Assembly: GCF_019925205.1 (NCBI RefSeq)
Contig: NC_083564.1
Coordinates: 9,305,491-9,369,490 of the forward strand
Source of the DNA: Metopolophium dirhodum
Lineage: Eukaryota > Arthropoda > Insecta > Hemiptera > Aphididae
Reading direction: 5' to 3'
Length of the DNA stretch: 64,000 nucleotides
Shown here: in pieces, positions 10,519 through 20,919 of the stretch
Layout of the letters: every line of letters begins with the position of its first letter
How positions within the stretch are numbered: position 1 is the stretch's first letter
Position numbers and translations under genes: made by a program
Notes under the pieces: model-generated
Database searches by the model: none
Seen by the model: only the letters and a program-made list of their open reading frames with translations
Told to the model about the DNA's origin: nothing

Positions 10519-12771
10519 TGTTTTACTTTTACACTTTTACAGTTCATAATATAGTTTGTGGTAATATAGTGTAATATAATTTGAACCGTCGTATACTCGT
10601 ATGTTGTTAAAATCCCAGCAAACAGTTTTAATGAAATTCATTAACACGTTATCAACAATAGACTATTGTAACTATTCAAGATAGGAGAGTAGACGTTAAT
10701 TAAATAATAAATTATACCTATATATTATTAGTCATAAGTAGCTACATGCCATTTTCGTGTCTTAGGTTTTAACTTATACAGTTATAATAATTAAGACTTA
10801 TAAATATTCTGTATAATAATAATGTTGTGTAATGTATAATTTGAATCGTCGTATGTTGTTCAAATCCAAGCATAGAATTTAAATGAATTTCGTTAACACG
10901 ATATTATTATCTGAAATTTATAGTGTCTAAATAAATTATTACCTTTTTGTTTTTCGTGGTATCGAGGACCGCGTAGAAGGAACCAAGTTTGCCAATACTT
11001 CTCCTCCGGCCCAAAATAAATTATTACTTAGCTATTACAATATGATTGAACGTTTAGTAATGGTCTTAGAAACAGGCAAGGTTTTTTGTTTTTTTAACAT
11101 TTGTTTTTATGTCAACAAATAACAATTCGTATCTAAGTTGAACAGTTTTATGTGAATAATATCGTTGTAAATGGCTCAGCGGGAGCGTGAATTTTGTACA
11201 ATATACTTACGTACACGGCAAACAAGGTGATATTAGTACGATAGCTGATATGATATCATTAGGCGAATGTAGTCAATATTGTTAGAATATCTAAGAGTTT
11301 ATAAAAACGCATGATCTACATCGTATTATAATATTATTATTGATGATCTATGTCAAATGGCAATAATCATCCAGGTATACTTCAATGGTAAACTTTTATT
11401 ACCTATTAATTATTATTATTATTTTTTTTGTATTTTTTTTTTATATTTACAATCTGTAGTAATAAATACAATAAGTAGTAATTGTTGAGCTGTAATAGTT
11501 TTAAAATTGAAGCTATTAAGTAAAAAAAAAAAAAATACAATAAGTAAATGTGATCACGGTGAGAGAAAAAACTGTCAAGAAGAACGTTAGCAGAGGAAAT
11601 ATCCAGTGACATTAACTTGAAAAAAAGAAATAAGCCAAATGATTAAAAGACAATAAGTCCTAACGCAGATTCTATGGCCAGGAATCAGGTCATTACCTGA
11701 TCAGGACATCGTGGAACGTTTAATAAGTAGGAACAAAATTAATATATTATTATATTATTAATTATTATACGCTAAGTATAAGTCCACAACTATTGGTAGG
11801 CATGGCTATATTGTCTTTCGTTATTTCTTCAGTATACCATACATTTTCATTTTAATATATTTAATTGGCTACAGAATGTATTAACCCATAACTTAACATT
11901 TTTTTTTTGATCACAACGTCCTATGACATCAGACGAGTTTTCTTTCACAATGGACCGTTTCACTTTACACAAGTTTCGGCTAGTGGCGGACATATTTTTT
12001 TAAAAACTCAATTTAACTATTTTTGTATTTTTTTTAATGCAATCATGATATAAATAATAAATCCTTGCACAAATTATTGAAATAAAAATTATGTTATATT
12101 AGGTTAAATATTTGTATTTAGATGAATTGTTTATAATATATATTTATTCTGTTTTTATTGATCCCAAAAACATGAGCATATAATAATTATAAGGAGATTA
12201 ATCATTAGTTAAAAGTTGTATTTGAAATTTAAATTAATTTTAAGCTAAATAGATTAAGTTTCAAATGCTATAAATTGAATTCGACACATAACAGTAAACA
12301 AATATATAGATAGGTACTTAAGATCCCATAACATGTTAAAACCTAAATATTAACTTATTAATTCTTTATAAGCTATTATGCAATGTGTTTAAATTCGTTA
12401 AACAAAATAGAACTCAATAAATAAATAAATTTTCAAATGTATTTTAAACTTAAAAATTAAAGTTACGATTGTTAAATAAACACAAACTTAAATGCAAACA
12501 AACGGATTCAATTTTAAATCTGTCACATCAGTACTTCCTACAATATAGTGAAAACTGTCTAAGGCCGACGTATCGTATTGGTTTTTATTTTATTTTTTTT
12601 GAAGATAATATGTAAAACTTTGGTATTTAATTTAAAAAAAAAATCGATCGATATAACTATTGAATAACTCTACCTATTATTTATCTGTAATACGTATATA
12701 ACACAACTTGAACGTCATATAATTGATATAATATGCAAATTAAAACATAAATAATAAATGATTATTAGTTA
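10519..12771. other. Intergenic AT-rich DNA, no gene seen
   Basis: No convincing ORF. A GC-richer snippet at about 10955-11015 (CGAGGACCGCGTAGAAGG and downstream) resembles no family I recognise. The 11406-11612 minus-strand ORF is low-complexity and was not accepted. Confidence 0.4.
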
Positions 12772-12779
12772 GGTATACC

Positions 12780-14022
12780 TAACGTGACCATACGTCCCGC
12801 TTTGGGCGGGACAGTCCCGCTTTCGAGCTAAGTGTCCCGCTGTCCCCAAAGAACCTAAAAATGTCCCGCTTTAAGAAAAGTTGACTTGTGGTAAGTATTT
12901 ATTGAACACAAATCACAATCATACATTATTTATACATTTATAAATGTTTCAGCTATTAAAAAATTATTTTCTGAGCATTGATAAATGCCCGAATATACTG
13001 AAAGAATTTTTTGAAAATCCCAGCTCTGAATTATGGTTGTATTTTATGCACGCACAATCAGCTACTTTTCATCAAGCTGTATTAAAGATCGAGGGCCAAA
13101 ACGTGTCTGCAATAGATGCCGCAAATGAAATTAATCAACTTCAAAATAATTTAGATCAAAAACAAAATTCATGCTATCTTCCCCACGCCACCCGTAATAT
13201 AATTGTAAAATTACAAGAAACTGGTGATATAAATAAAGAAAACGTAAAAACTGCAGCGTCTAATTTTTATAAAACAAGCAAAGAATATTTGGAGCAGTGG
13301 TGTCAGTTCAACGAAGAAGTAAAACAATTTGAATGGGCAAATCTGAGAAAGGTTCCCTCGTGGGAAGATGTACAAAAAGTGATGGACTTACTTATTGAAC
13401 AGAAATTTATTAGTAGCAGTCAAGACACAGGAGTGTTTGACGAGTTTTCACTAATTTCTAAGTACATAACAGCTCAAAAAATATACGACTAGAACACCGG
13501 GAATATACTTACTGAAAATCGTTGGGTGGAAGTATTTACGCACTTTAATGCTAATGATCTCTCACACGTGAATTTGTCTATAATTGTTAAATACATTTTG
13601 TGTCTGCCAGGCAGTAACGCTCCAGTTGAAAGAGTGTTCTCTCTTATGAATAAAATATGGAGCAGTCAAAAAACTCAGTTGGGAGTCGGTATATTAAAAG
13701 CCATTCATAACAAAGGGTAACATCAAAAAATCATGTCAAGAGTTCCATTCTTACATAAAAACCAAACAGGCTACTTTGAAGCAGATTTGTGGATCCGACA
13801 AATATAAACCAGCCGAATAATATACCCTATTATTTATTTTTACATTATTATTATTATTATACTTATTAATATATTAGTTCCGTTTTTCTGTTGCCATTTT
13901 TTATACAAATAGTTTATGTTTTTTTCCAATAAAAAAATTGTTATTTTTTGCAAAATGATGTTGTTTTCTTATTTAAATGTACAGGTGTCCCGCTTTGAAG
14001 AAAAAAAAATATGGTCACGTTA
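12780..14022 (+). mobile_element. hAT transposon, internally deleted, with 8-bp target duplication
   Basis: Terminal inverted repeats TAACGTGACCATA (12780-12792) and TATGGTCACGTTA (14010-14022) are exact. GGTATACC flanks both sides (12772-12779 and 14023-14030), an 8-bp target duplication as expected for hAT. The left subterminal region repeats GTCCCGCT-like motifs five times within about 85 bp, and the right end has one (GTGTCCCGCTTTGAAG), probably transposase-binding sites. The interior keeps a C-terminal transposase region (12944-13820) with a stop and a frameshift. The N-terminal part of the transposase is missing, so it is not autonomous. Confidence 0.9.
12944..13820 (+). pseudogene. hAT transposase, 3' portion, disrupted
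   Basis: The frame from 12944 runs to an in-frame TAG at 13490-13492, then continues in the same frame (NTGNILTENRWVEVFTHF) to about 13715. The hallmark hAT C-terminal dimerisation segment CLPGSNAPVERVFSLMNKIW lies near 13603-13662. A frame change between about 13715 and 13734 restores family-like sequence in the next frame (CQEFHSYIKTKQATLKQI), ending at 13818-13820. Two lesions plus a missing N-terminus (BED finger and first catalytic part) make this a dead copy. The ATG at 12944 is simply the first Met in the remaining frame. Confidence 0.85.
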
Positions 14023-14030
14023 GGTATACC

Positions 14031-15614
14031 GTATAATGTATAATCATTTTCAGCTATGATTTTGATTACTGAACAAATCGATAATATTCCAACAACTGTC
14101 TACGTAATTTAATAGAAACCCATCATTGTCAACGAAATACATTTATTATTTACACTTAAAAGTTAAAACTTTTTGGTTGTACGGTATTTTTTTAATAATG
14201 AATGTATGAAGGTAGGTAGCTATTATTAAAAAGTTTATATAATTGTATGTGATATTTAAAAGGTCTAATCTGACGTTTATTTAATCGATAAATCATAATA
14301 ATTTAATTCAACATTTTATACTTTGTAATCACTTATGATCTGCTTTTAAAAATAATAAATTAACTACAAAGGTTTTGTTAACAATGAAACATATTATGAT
14401 CCTCCATTTTTAATATACCTACTCAAATTATTATTTTCTAACTTTAAATTTTAAAATTTACATTGTGTGTGATATTAATATTACATAAAATCATCCATGG
14501 AATATCAAACGCGTATTAAAACGCACTTCTCTTGAAATGCCGTTCTTCATTGTCATGTAGAATATTAGTTCTCACAGTGAAAATCCTTTGATAAAAGGCC
14601 CCCAGACATTTGGTTTCTGATTAACTTGCATAGCTACCACAAAGACTTTAGGTACATGGTTTTAATTATCATATACAAATAAACCGATACACCGCTTTGA
14701 TAAAAACAAAAAAAAAACAGTGTTCACATTTTGCATTTTAATTATAAACAAAATAGGCGTATGATTATATTTGATGGAATTCTATAATGTTAATTATTTT
14801 ATAAATTCGTTACTATAAATATATGGTTCGAAAATCAGATGGATATTCTGATTTCCCCAATTTTTTATACCTAGGCACGCAGAATACAATTTTAACTTAA
14901 AAATACGATTATATGTATATATTTTTAAGTTCAATAAAGAAAAAAATAAAAAAAAAAATAAACAATAATAAAATTATATTAATTTAAAAAAATTAGGTTT
15001 GGTATATCATATTGATTTTGATTTTTGAATCTTCTGATATTTTTGATACCCAAGCATTAAGTTAAATTATATATAAATACCCTCTAAAACTTAATTATAA
15101 GTAAATAAACTACGTTATTACTATCATCTCTTGTCTGATATTTAATTTATCAACCATAAGTCTATATAATATAAACGACAATGTTTGTATAAAATTCATT
15201 GTTTGTTCAATAAAAATTAAATTTGTTTTGTTTTAAATTTATTTAATTGAGTTTATGTTATAATATTTAGAATTGAGTAAATGATTATTGTGCATTAATG
15301 AACTACCTATTAATAAAAATATACATATTTATTGTTTTTGAAATATAATAATATGCACACTAATTTAGGTAATGAAGAATTATAATTTTAATCTATTAAA
15401 AATCTAATTTTTTAAACACATACCTAACTTGTTTGATTGCAAAATTAAAATTGCTTAATACACTTAAAATATTAAGGGACCTATTAAATATTTTTTTTAA
15501 TAATGCCCCAATTGTTAAGGGGCGTCAGTAAAACGTCCCGTGTCGTGAAATAATTTGTATGTTTTATGGTAATTACGTTCCTGTATTCTTATTTAACTTT
15601 AATATAATATTTAC
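14031..15614. other. AT-rich intergenic DNA, no gene seen
   Basis: No ORF or RNA gene recognised. A small hairpin, GCCCCAATTGTTAAGGGGC, lies at about 15505-15523 just before the GC-rich block begins. Confidence 0.4.
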
Positions 15615-16463
15615 ATGAATAGGGTTAAGTAAAGCGTTGAGTTGTTCCGATCAGACTTAAGTAAGTGGACCGGAACAGTCGGTGATGCTTAAGTGTAGTC
15701 GGGCCGAGGCCGGACTCTAATTACAAGTTGTGGGGCATAATAGACGATGCGTACAATCGAGGGATCAGAGATTGACCGTCGCCGGTACAAGTTTAATTAA
15801 GCGGTACTCCGGCGGCGAGTCGAATCCGGTCCCGGTCAACTTGAATAAGTGCCGTGGGTACAGTGAGTTCGCGAAAAAAGGTAATCTTGAATGACGGCAG
15901 CGTCGGTATGATTATCGTTCTCGGGGTTCGGCCTGCAGTCGTCAGAATTGAGCCCTTGAGTCTCTGTTAGTCCGAGCGGTTGATGGGCGGTGAGTTGGTC
16001 GCCGGGGAGTTCCGCCGGTCGGTGATGACCCGTGTCACGCCGGACAGACGATCGGTCGCTTTCTCGGGGCTCCGGTCATCGGTGGCTGCGCTTCCGCGGT
16101 CTGTCGTTCGCTGGTCTCCAGCCGTCCAATCTGGGGTGATTCGTCGGTCGGGAACTGCGGGTGTCGCACCGTATAGATACGTAAGTCACCGAACACTCAG
16201 AAGAGAGCGCCGTATGGTCTTCGGTGTAGGCAATCCTCCGTCACTGCAATAACAGTAGTAAGCCGGGTGAGTCCGAGTTCGTTGTCGGCGGCGTCGTCTG
16301 CCGTTCGGTGCTGCTGGTAGCTGTAATCGTAACGGCGGCGTCGCTTCGTCGATTTTCGTTGCTTGCTATTTCTTCAGGTTTCTTCCTTTTCACCTTTCAA
16401 TTCGGTCCGTTGTGTATGGATGATTGAAGTCTGAATGAGTGTGAAAGTGTTGAGAAGAAAAAG
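15615..16463. other. GC-rich block, left half, split by retrotransposons
   Basis: Composition rises abruptly from AT-rich to GC-rich and CpG-rich at about 15615 and continues to the retrotransposon junction at 16464. It resumes on the far side of the two elements at 25275 and ends at about 25750, so an original block of about 1.3 kb was split. ORFs here (for example 15980-16252 on the + strand) have no recognisable domain and look incidental. Read on the minus strand, the left half would be the downstream part of the unit. Candidates are a solo LTR or the 5' region of a host gene. Confidence 0.45.
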
Positions 16464-16475
16464 GTTGATTTATCG
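16464..16475. repeat. Target-site copy 1 (3' of element A)
   Basis: GTTGATTTATCG, identical to copies at 20920-20931 and 25263-25274. It directly follows (on the minus strand) the CAAAG-type tail of element A. Confidence 0.85.
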
Positions 16476-16507
16476 GCTTTGCTTTTTTGCTTTGCTTTGG
16501 GAGGGGT

Positions 16508-16554
16508 GGCTATGCCGTTTACTATTCCAGGCTTGTGCCTCTACTAGTGGATGG
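16508..16554 (-). other. Conserved 3' UTR segment with stem-loop, element A
   Basis: These 47 bp are identical to 20960-21006 in element B although the coding regions differ widely. It contains AGGCTTGTGCCT (16529-16540), able to form a 4-bp stem with a 4-nt loop. Related LINEs use 3' UTR stem-loops for recognition by their reverse transcriptase, so this is a candidate recognition element. Confidence 0.65.
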
Positions 16555-16585
16555 ATTTTGGGGTTGATTGGTAGGTTCAGTTATG

Positions 16586-19246
16586 TTAGTCAGTCCAATT
16601 TAATGGGTATGGTTTGAGTAAACGTTTGGTGGTTGGAGGGGAGTGGGTTTTACCTAAGAGGCGGATATGATCGTATTCGGAAAAAGAGTTTTTGTAGAAC
16701 ATTGTTTTTGATTGAGAGCAAATGGAATTTTGAATAGATTTGAAGTTGGCTGATTTTAAAAGGGCCGAGTTTCTAACGATAGTGGGCATACCAGTTATCG
16801 TGCGTATGCCGATGTTTTGGACGGATTCAATACGTCTCCAATGGGAGGGGCCGATAAAGGGTGCCCAGGAAGAGCCAGCATATGTAAGTATAGGGGTCAC
16901 GTAGAGTTTAAGTATGTTAAGTTTTGTTTTCAGCGGAACGGGACTAGTACGGTTAAGTAAGGGGTAAAGCATACCACGGACGCGGGTAGCTTTTTTGGTT
17001 ACGTCTTGAATGTGTTGGTTGAATGTAAGTTTACGTCCAATCGTGACGCCTAAGTATTTGGCCTGTTTTGACCAGTTAACGGGTTGGTTATCGATGGTTA
17101 GAGGTGGAATGTGGGTTGTATTAGAACGCCCGAAGAGGACTCCTACTGTTTTGGTCGGGTTTATTTTGATTCGCCACCTGTGGAACCAGTTGGACGCGAG
17201 GTTGAGTTGGTGTTGTAGTTGTATGGTTGCACGTTTGGGGTTTTTGTTACTAGTAAAGAACATCGTGTCGTCAGCGAAGAGTGAGAGGTTGGCTTTAGGG
17301 GTCGTTGGAATGTCGTTAATGTACGTCAAGTATAGCGTCGGTGAGAGACAGGAGCCCTGAGGGACTCCTGCGAGTACGTGTCTGGTAGTAGAGAAGGAGT
17401 GTTCGATTTTAGTGGTAAAAGTACGGTCGGTGAGAAAGGATTGGATGATTTTTACGATTTCTAACGAGATGTTGAGTTTGGAGAGTTTGTAGAGTAGGCC
17501 TTCGTGCCAGACGCGGTCGAAGGCTTTCTCCACGTCGAGGAAGACGGAAGCAGTGTTTAAGTCGTTGTTAAAGTTTTCGCTCAGTTGGTGGGTGAGTTTG
17601 GTCAGTTGTAGTGTGGTCGAGTGTTCGGGTCTGAAGGCGAACTGTTCGGGACGGATTTTGTTTTTGAGTTTGTCTTGTAGGTGGGTGAGGATGAGTCGTT
17701 CGTAAATTTTGGACAGGGAGGAGAGGAGGGCGATTGGTCTATAGTTTTCGGGTTGTTTATGGTCTTTGCCAGGTTTGGGAATGGAGATGATGACTGCTTT
17801 TTTCCAGGCAAGGGGAAAGTAGCAGATTCTGAAGGCGCTGTTGATGATCCGAGTAAGGGACAGTATAACGTTGTTCGGTAGGAATTTAAGAGCCGTGTTG
17901 GTGATGAGGTCGTCACCTGGGGCTTTCTTTTTGCGAAGGTTGCGAATTATGTCTTGTATCTGGCCGGGAGTGGTAAAGAGGTTAGATCGGGTGATGTCAA
18001 GGCCTTGTAGGTACTGGGAGTGAGCGTTTACGTCTGGTAAGTCGGGGCCGGGGTTTGTTTGAAATTGACGTTCGAGCGAGTCGGCTATCAGCTCTGCTCG
18101 TTCGTTGGCCGGAAAAACTAGGCCGTCGGGGCCGGTTAGTGGGTGAGATGCTGGACGTTTGTGTAAGAGACATTTGTTGAGTTTGTATATTGAACCGTCT
18201 TGGTGGTCTAGTGAGTTAAGAAAGATGTCCCATTGGTCAGTATTGTGCGTTGCGAGTAAGGTACGTATGAGAGATATTTTGGCGTTTAATTGTCGTTTAA
18301 TTGTCGGGTCGCGGTTTATTTGCCATTCGCGGCGTATACGGTTTTTGTCTTGTATTTCCAGTTTAATGTAGTCTGGTACTACAGTGGACGGGTGTTTGCG
18401 TGTCGGTACGTATACGCTGGATTCAACCGCTTGTTGGATATGTTTTGTGAGGTTTTCGATTGCCAGGTCGATAGACTCGCGGTCGTTGGTCGGTTGAGTG
18501 GTTGAGTTCGGTAAGTTCGTGAGAGTTGTCGTGTATTTTTTCCAGTTAATAAACCGATTCGTAACCGGTGGAGAAGAAGAGATCGGAGTGCAGAGTGTAT
18601 CTAGAAGAATGGGGTTGTGGTCGGAAGATAGTTCGTTGAGGTTAGTGATTTGGGTTTGATAGGGTAGTCGTACGAGGGCGATGTCGAGTATGTCAGGTCT
18701 GTATCGTGTGCATGTCGGGAAATGTGTGGGAGAAGAGGGAGCAGTTACAGAGTAGTCCGATTGTTGTGCGTGGTCAAAGAGGACACGGCCGGCAGCGTTA
18801 GTCGTGTGGCTATACCACAGCGGATGTTTGGCGTTGAAATCGCCTGCCGAAATTTGCCATTCGGCACTCTTTGTCAAAAGGTCGAGGTCGTTTGTCGTTA
18901 GTAGGGTTCCGGGTGGTTTGTATACGGCTGAAATAAGTACTTCGTGGCCGTTGAGTTGTACGAGGATGGAAGAGGTTTGGATGGTTGTGTTTAGAGTAAC
19001 TGGTTGGTGAACGATACGTCGGTTGACGAGAACGGCCGTGCCTCCGTGGGCGGGCGAGCCCCGCACGGGCGGCAGGTCGTTCCTGTACGTAAAAAAGTTG
19101 GGAATGTGAAGTCTGGCCGAGGGTTTTAGGTGGGTTTCGTTAAGTAGGATTATGTCGGTTTTCAGTTTTAGTGCTAAAGAGCGCAGTTCGTCAAGTTTGT
19201 GGTTAATGCCGTTTGAGTTCCAAAATAGAATTTTTAAGTTATCCAT
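16586..19246 (-). CDS. Element A ORF2: AP endonuclease and reverse transcriptase
   Basis: 886 residues, uninterrupted. The N-terminal apurinic-like endonuclease shows WNSNGI (9-14), the metal-binding Glu in LLNETHL (residue 37), SAGDFNAKH (Asp136, Asn138) and the catalytic SDHNPI (His210). This domain nicks target DNA. The reverse transcriptase follows: NYRPIALLS (501-509), FLDVEKAFDRVW (569-580), GVPQGSCLSP (627-636) and FADDTMFF (657-664), where the Asp pair completes the active site. The FADD form replaces YADD, as common in the Jockey clade. No RNase H domain follows. Length is typical of Jockey ORF2. The start Met overlaps the ORF1 stop by 8 nt (ATGGATAA). All visible catalytic residues are present, so the protein could be active. 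Confidence 0.95.
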   Translation of the reverse strand: MDNLKILFWNSNGINHKLDELRSLALKLKTDIILLNETHLKPSARLHIPNFFTYRNDLPPVRGSPAHGGTAVLVNRRIVHQPVTLNTTIQTSSILVQLNGHEVLISAVYKPPGTLLTTNDLDLLTKSAEWQISAGDFNAKHPLWYSHTTNAAGRVLFDHAQQSDYSVTAPSSPTHFPTCTRYRPDILDIALVRLPYQTQITNLNELSSDHNPILLDTLCTPISSSPPVTNRFINWKKYTTTLTNLPNSTTQPTNDRESIDLAIENLTKHIQQAVESSVYVPTRKHPSTVVPDYIKLEIQDKNRIRREWQINRDPTIKRQLNAKISLIRTLLATHNTDQWDIFLNSLDHQDGSIYKLNKCLLHKRPASHPLTGPDGLVFPANERAELIADSLERQFQTNPGPDLPDVNAHSQYLQGLDITRSNLFTTPGQIQDIIRNLRKKKAPGDDLITNTALKFLPNNVILSLTRIINSAFRICYFPLAWKKAVIISIPKPGKDHKQPENYRPIALLSSLSKIYERLILTHLQDKLKNKIRPEQFAFRPEHSTTLQLTKLTHQLSENFNNDLNTASVFLDVEKAFDRVWHEGLLYKLSKLNISLEIVKIIQSFLTDRTFTTKIEHSFSTTRHVLAGVPQGSCLSPTLYLTYINDIPTTPKANLSLFADDTMFFTSNKNPKRATIQLQHQLNLASNWFHRWRIKINPTKTVGVLFGRSNTTHIPPLTIDNQPVNWSKQAKYLGVTIGRKLTFNQHIQDVTKKATRVRGMLYPLLNRTSPVPLKTKLNILKLYVTPILTYAGSSWAPFIGPSHWRRIESVQNIGIRTITGMPTIVRNSALLKSANFKSIQNSICSQSKTMFYKNSFSEYDHIRLLGKTHSPPTTKRLLKPYPLNWTD

Positions 19247-20495
19247 TTTGGGGGGATAGTATGGTTAAGAATGATTGTATTGCTGTTTGTATCAGGGTTT
19301 TGGGGTCCTGGTTGTTTACTATGGCTGTTAAGAGGTTGGTCAGGAGGTTTAAAATGAGGGACAGGTTAATTTGTGGGGCTTCGGGACTGGTCGGTTTTGG
19401 TGGTGGTGGGGGCGCTTGGCCGGTGGTGGCTGCAGCGTACGAGCGGGTTTGGGGTTTTATTGTAGTTGTTTGTGGGGGCGGGGGTGGTGTAAAAGATTGA
19501 GTTGTCGGTGGCAGGGTTTGAGGTTTGGTTGTTGGTGGTGCGATTTTGGGTTTTATCGTCAAGAGATGTGGGCATCCGCGGAAATTAGCCGTATGAGGCC
19601 CGCCGCAATTGCAGCATGTCGGGGTTTGGTCGGGAGTTTTTTGGCATTCAGATGCCAAGTGATTTCCTGCGCACTTGACGCATCTGGGTGGGTGGCCACA
19701 GTTACGGGAACCGTGTCCAAAACGTTGGCACGAAAAACATTGTGCCGGGCCGGAAGGTTTAAGGGCTTCTACCGAAATCGTAAGATAAAATAGGGAGTTG
19801 AGAAGGAAGATATCCTTGGCGTTCGGGGTTGCCGCAATGTGTACGAGGCACATGGGCATCGGTTTTTCGGGAGTACCGAAACGGCGGATGTATTTTGTTT
19901 GGAAGTTTAGGGTTTCTAGTTCGGATTTTAGATCGTCAGTGGTGATGTCGATCGGTATGCCCTTTAGAACGACCTTAAGGGAACGATCTTCAGGGAGGCT
20001 GAAGGTATGGAATTCAGTTTTGCTGTCAACTAGGACTTTCTGAATTTGTCGGAAGTGGGTGGGGTCGGTAGTTTGGACGGTTATTTGTCCATTGGATGTG
20101 GTTTTGGCTGTAATTGCCGATGGAGTGAAGTTCGGAAGTTTGTAAATGGTTGGTGCGATTTTTCGCCAGGACGCAGAGTTTAAGATTAAGGGGGGTGGCC
20201 TGATTTGCTTGGGTTTGGCTGATGTCGGGGTTTGTTGTTCGGATGTTTTGGCTGGTGGAGGTTTAGTAGTCGGGGCGGAGTGTTGGGCGGATTTGTTTGA
20301 TTCGGTGTCGGAAGAGGAGCAGTTTGACGACATTGATATTGATGAGTCGGTCGACGGAGTCGGAGAGGGTGGGGAATCCCTCTGTGGACCTTTTAGGAAG
20401 GTGGACGGTGGGGATGGTGAGGCACGTGGACGTCCCTTCTTGGAACTCCCGGGTGTTTGCGCGGGGCCCTTCCGCTTGTTAGCTGTTTTGCCCAT
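19239..20495 (-). CDS. Element A ORF1: gag-like nucleic-acid-binding protein
   Basis: 418 residues, uninterrupted. Residues 1-110 are basic, Ser/Pro-rich and low in complexity. A PRE_C2HC-like domain spans about 171-252 (RSLKVVLKGIPIDITTDDLK onward). Three zinc knuckles follow: C253/C256/H261/C266, C272/C275/H279/C284 and C294/C297/H301/C308. A Pro/Thr-rich linker and a short hydrophobic C-terminal segment (LSLILNLLTNLLTAI) complete it. Such proteins coat the element RNA and help deliver it to the nucleus. Coupled to ORF2 by the 8-nt overlap. Confidence 0.93.
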   Translation of the reverse strand: MGKTANKRKGPAQTPGSSKKGRPRASPSPPSTFLKGPQRDSPPSPTPSTDSSISMSSNCSSSDTESNKSAQHSAPTTKPPPAKTSEQQTPTSAKPKQIRPPPLILNSASWRKIAPTIYKLPNFTPSAITAKTTSNGQITVQTTDPTHFRQIQKVLVDSKTEFHTFSLPEDRSLKVVLKGIPIDITTDDLKSELETLNFQTKYIRRFGTPEKPMPMCLVHIAATPNAKDIFLLNSLFYLTISVEALKPSGPAQCFSCQRFGHGSRNCGHPPRCVKCAGNHLASECQKTPDQTPTCCNCGGPHTANFRGCPHLLTIKPKIAPPTTKPQTLPPTTQSFTPPPPPQTTTIKPQTRSYAAATTGQAPPPPPKPTSPEAPQINLSLILNLLTNLLTAIVNNQDPKTLIQTAIQSFLTILSPQNG

Positions 20496-20661
20496 GGCAA
20501 GACCGTAACAAACTCAGGGTTTAACACTGTAGCTCTGAAAAGAGCGATTTTCTGGTGGTGTGACGGGTGGGTTTTAGGGGGGTTTGGTTTGGTCAGGGAT
20601 GGGATTCTGCGGCAATGAGAGGGCGCGGCCCCTCGACAGATAAACGGTGGGAGGTGGATAC

Positions 20662-20679
20662 CCGTCGCTTTCGCGACGG
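20662..20679 (-). promoter_or_regulatory. Perfect hairpin in element A 5' UTR
   Basis: CCGTCGC-TTTC-GCGACGG, a 7-bp GC-rich stem with a 4-nt loop, lying between the monomers and the ORF1 start. Element B has the same structure at 24984-24999 with a different loop. Role unknown; conserved position suggests RNA function. Confidence 0.6.
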
Positions 20680-20685
20680 CTTACC

Positions 20686-20870
20686 TTGGGCGCTGGTGCC
20701 CTGTCGGAGTAGCGGTGAAAACGGCTGTTTTGAGTTGAAGGTTCGTGGTGTGAACCGTGGGCGCTGGAGCCCTGTTGAAGCAGTAAGAACGGCTGTTTTG
20801 TGGTTGAAGGTTCGTGGTGTGAACCGTGGGCGCTGTTGCCCTGTTGAAGCGTTGAGAACGGCTGGCTGTA
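20686..20870 (-). repeat. 5' UTR tandem monomers, element A
   Basis: Nearly three copies of a roughly 70-bp unit start near 20686, 20757 and 20826, with phrases GTGGGCGCTGGNGCCCTGTT, AACGGCTGTTTT and GGTTCGTGGTGTGAACC. Element B has the same array. Position resembles promoter monomers of mouse L1 elements, so a promoter role is an inference. GGTTCGTGGTGTGAACC contains a short inverted repeat (GGTTC/GAACC). Confidence 0.75.
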
Positions 20871-20919
20871 GAGTAGTTGGCAGAGGACGTCTTGCTCGGA
20901 TGTGAACTGAACGTTGACT

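Larger units (their letters stand above)
16476..20919 (-). mobile_element. Jockey-clade non-LTR retrotransposon, element A, apparently intact
   Basis: On the minus strand the element has a 5' UTR with about three 70-bp monomers and a hairpin, ORF1 (20495-19239), ORF2 (19246-16586), a short 3' UTR and a CAAAG-type simple tail (about 16477-16498). Both ORFs are uninterrupted, with endonuclease and reverse-transcriptase motifs present. It is flanked by GTTGATTTATCG on both sides. ORF2 without RNase H, three gag zinc knuckles and the PRE_C2HC-like gag domain place it in or near the Jockey clade. Its 5' end lies directly against the 3' end of element B, in head-to-tail order. Confidence 0.9.

Noticed and set aside
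11406..11612. 68-codon minus-strand ORF
   Set aside because: Low-complexity Leu/Tyr/Asn translation of AT microsatellite.
15980..16252. 90-residue + strand ORF in the GC-rich block
   Set aside because: Arg/Ser/Val-rich translation without a domain, expected by chance in GC-rich DNA.
17010..18505. Several + strand ORFs opposite element A ORF2
   Set aside because: Antisense shadows of the reverse-transcriptase frame; no domains and not preserved in element B.
19371..20508. + strand ORFs rich in Gly/Cys/Trp opposite gag
   Set aside because: Complement of the Pro/Thr-rich gag frame.
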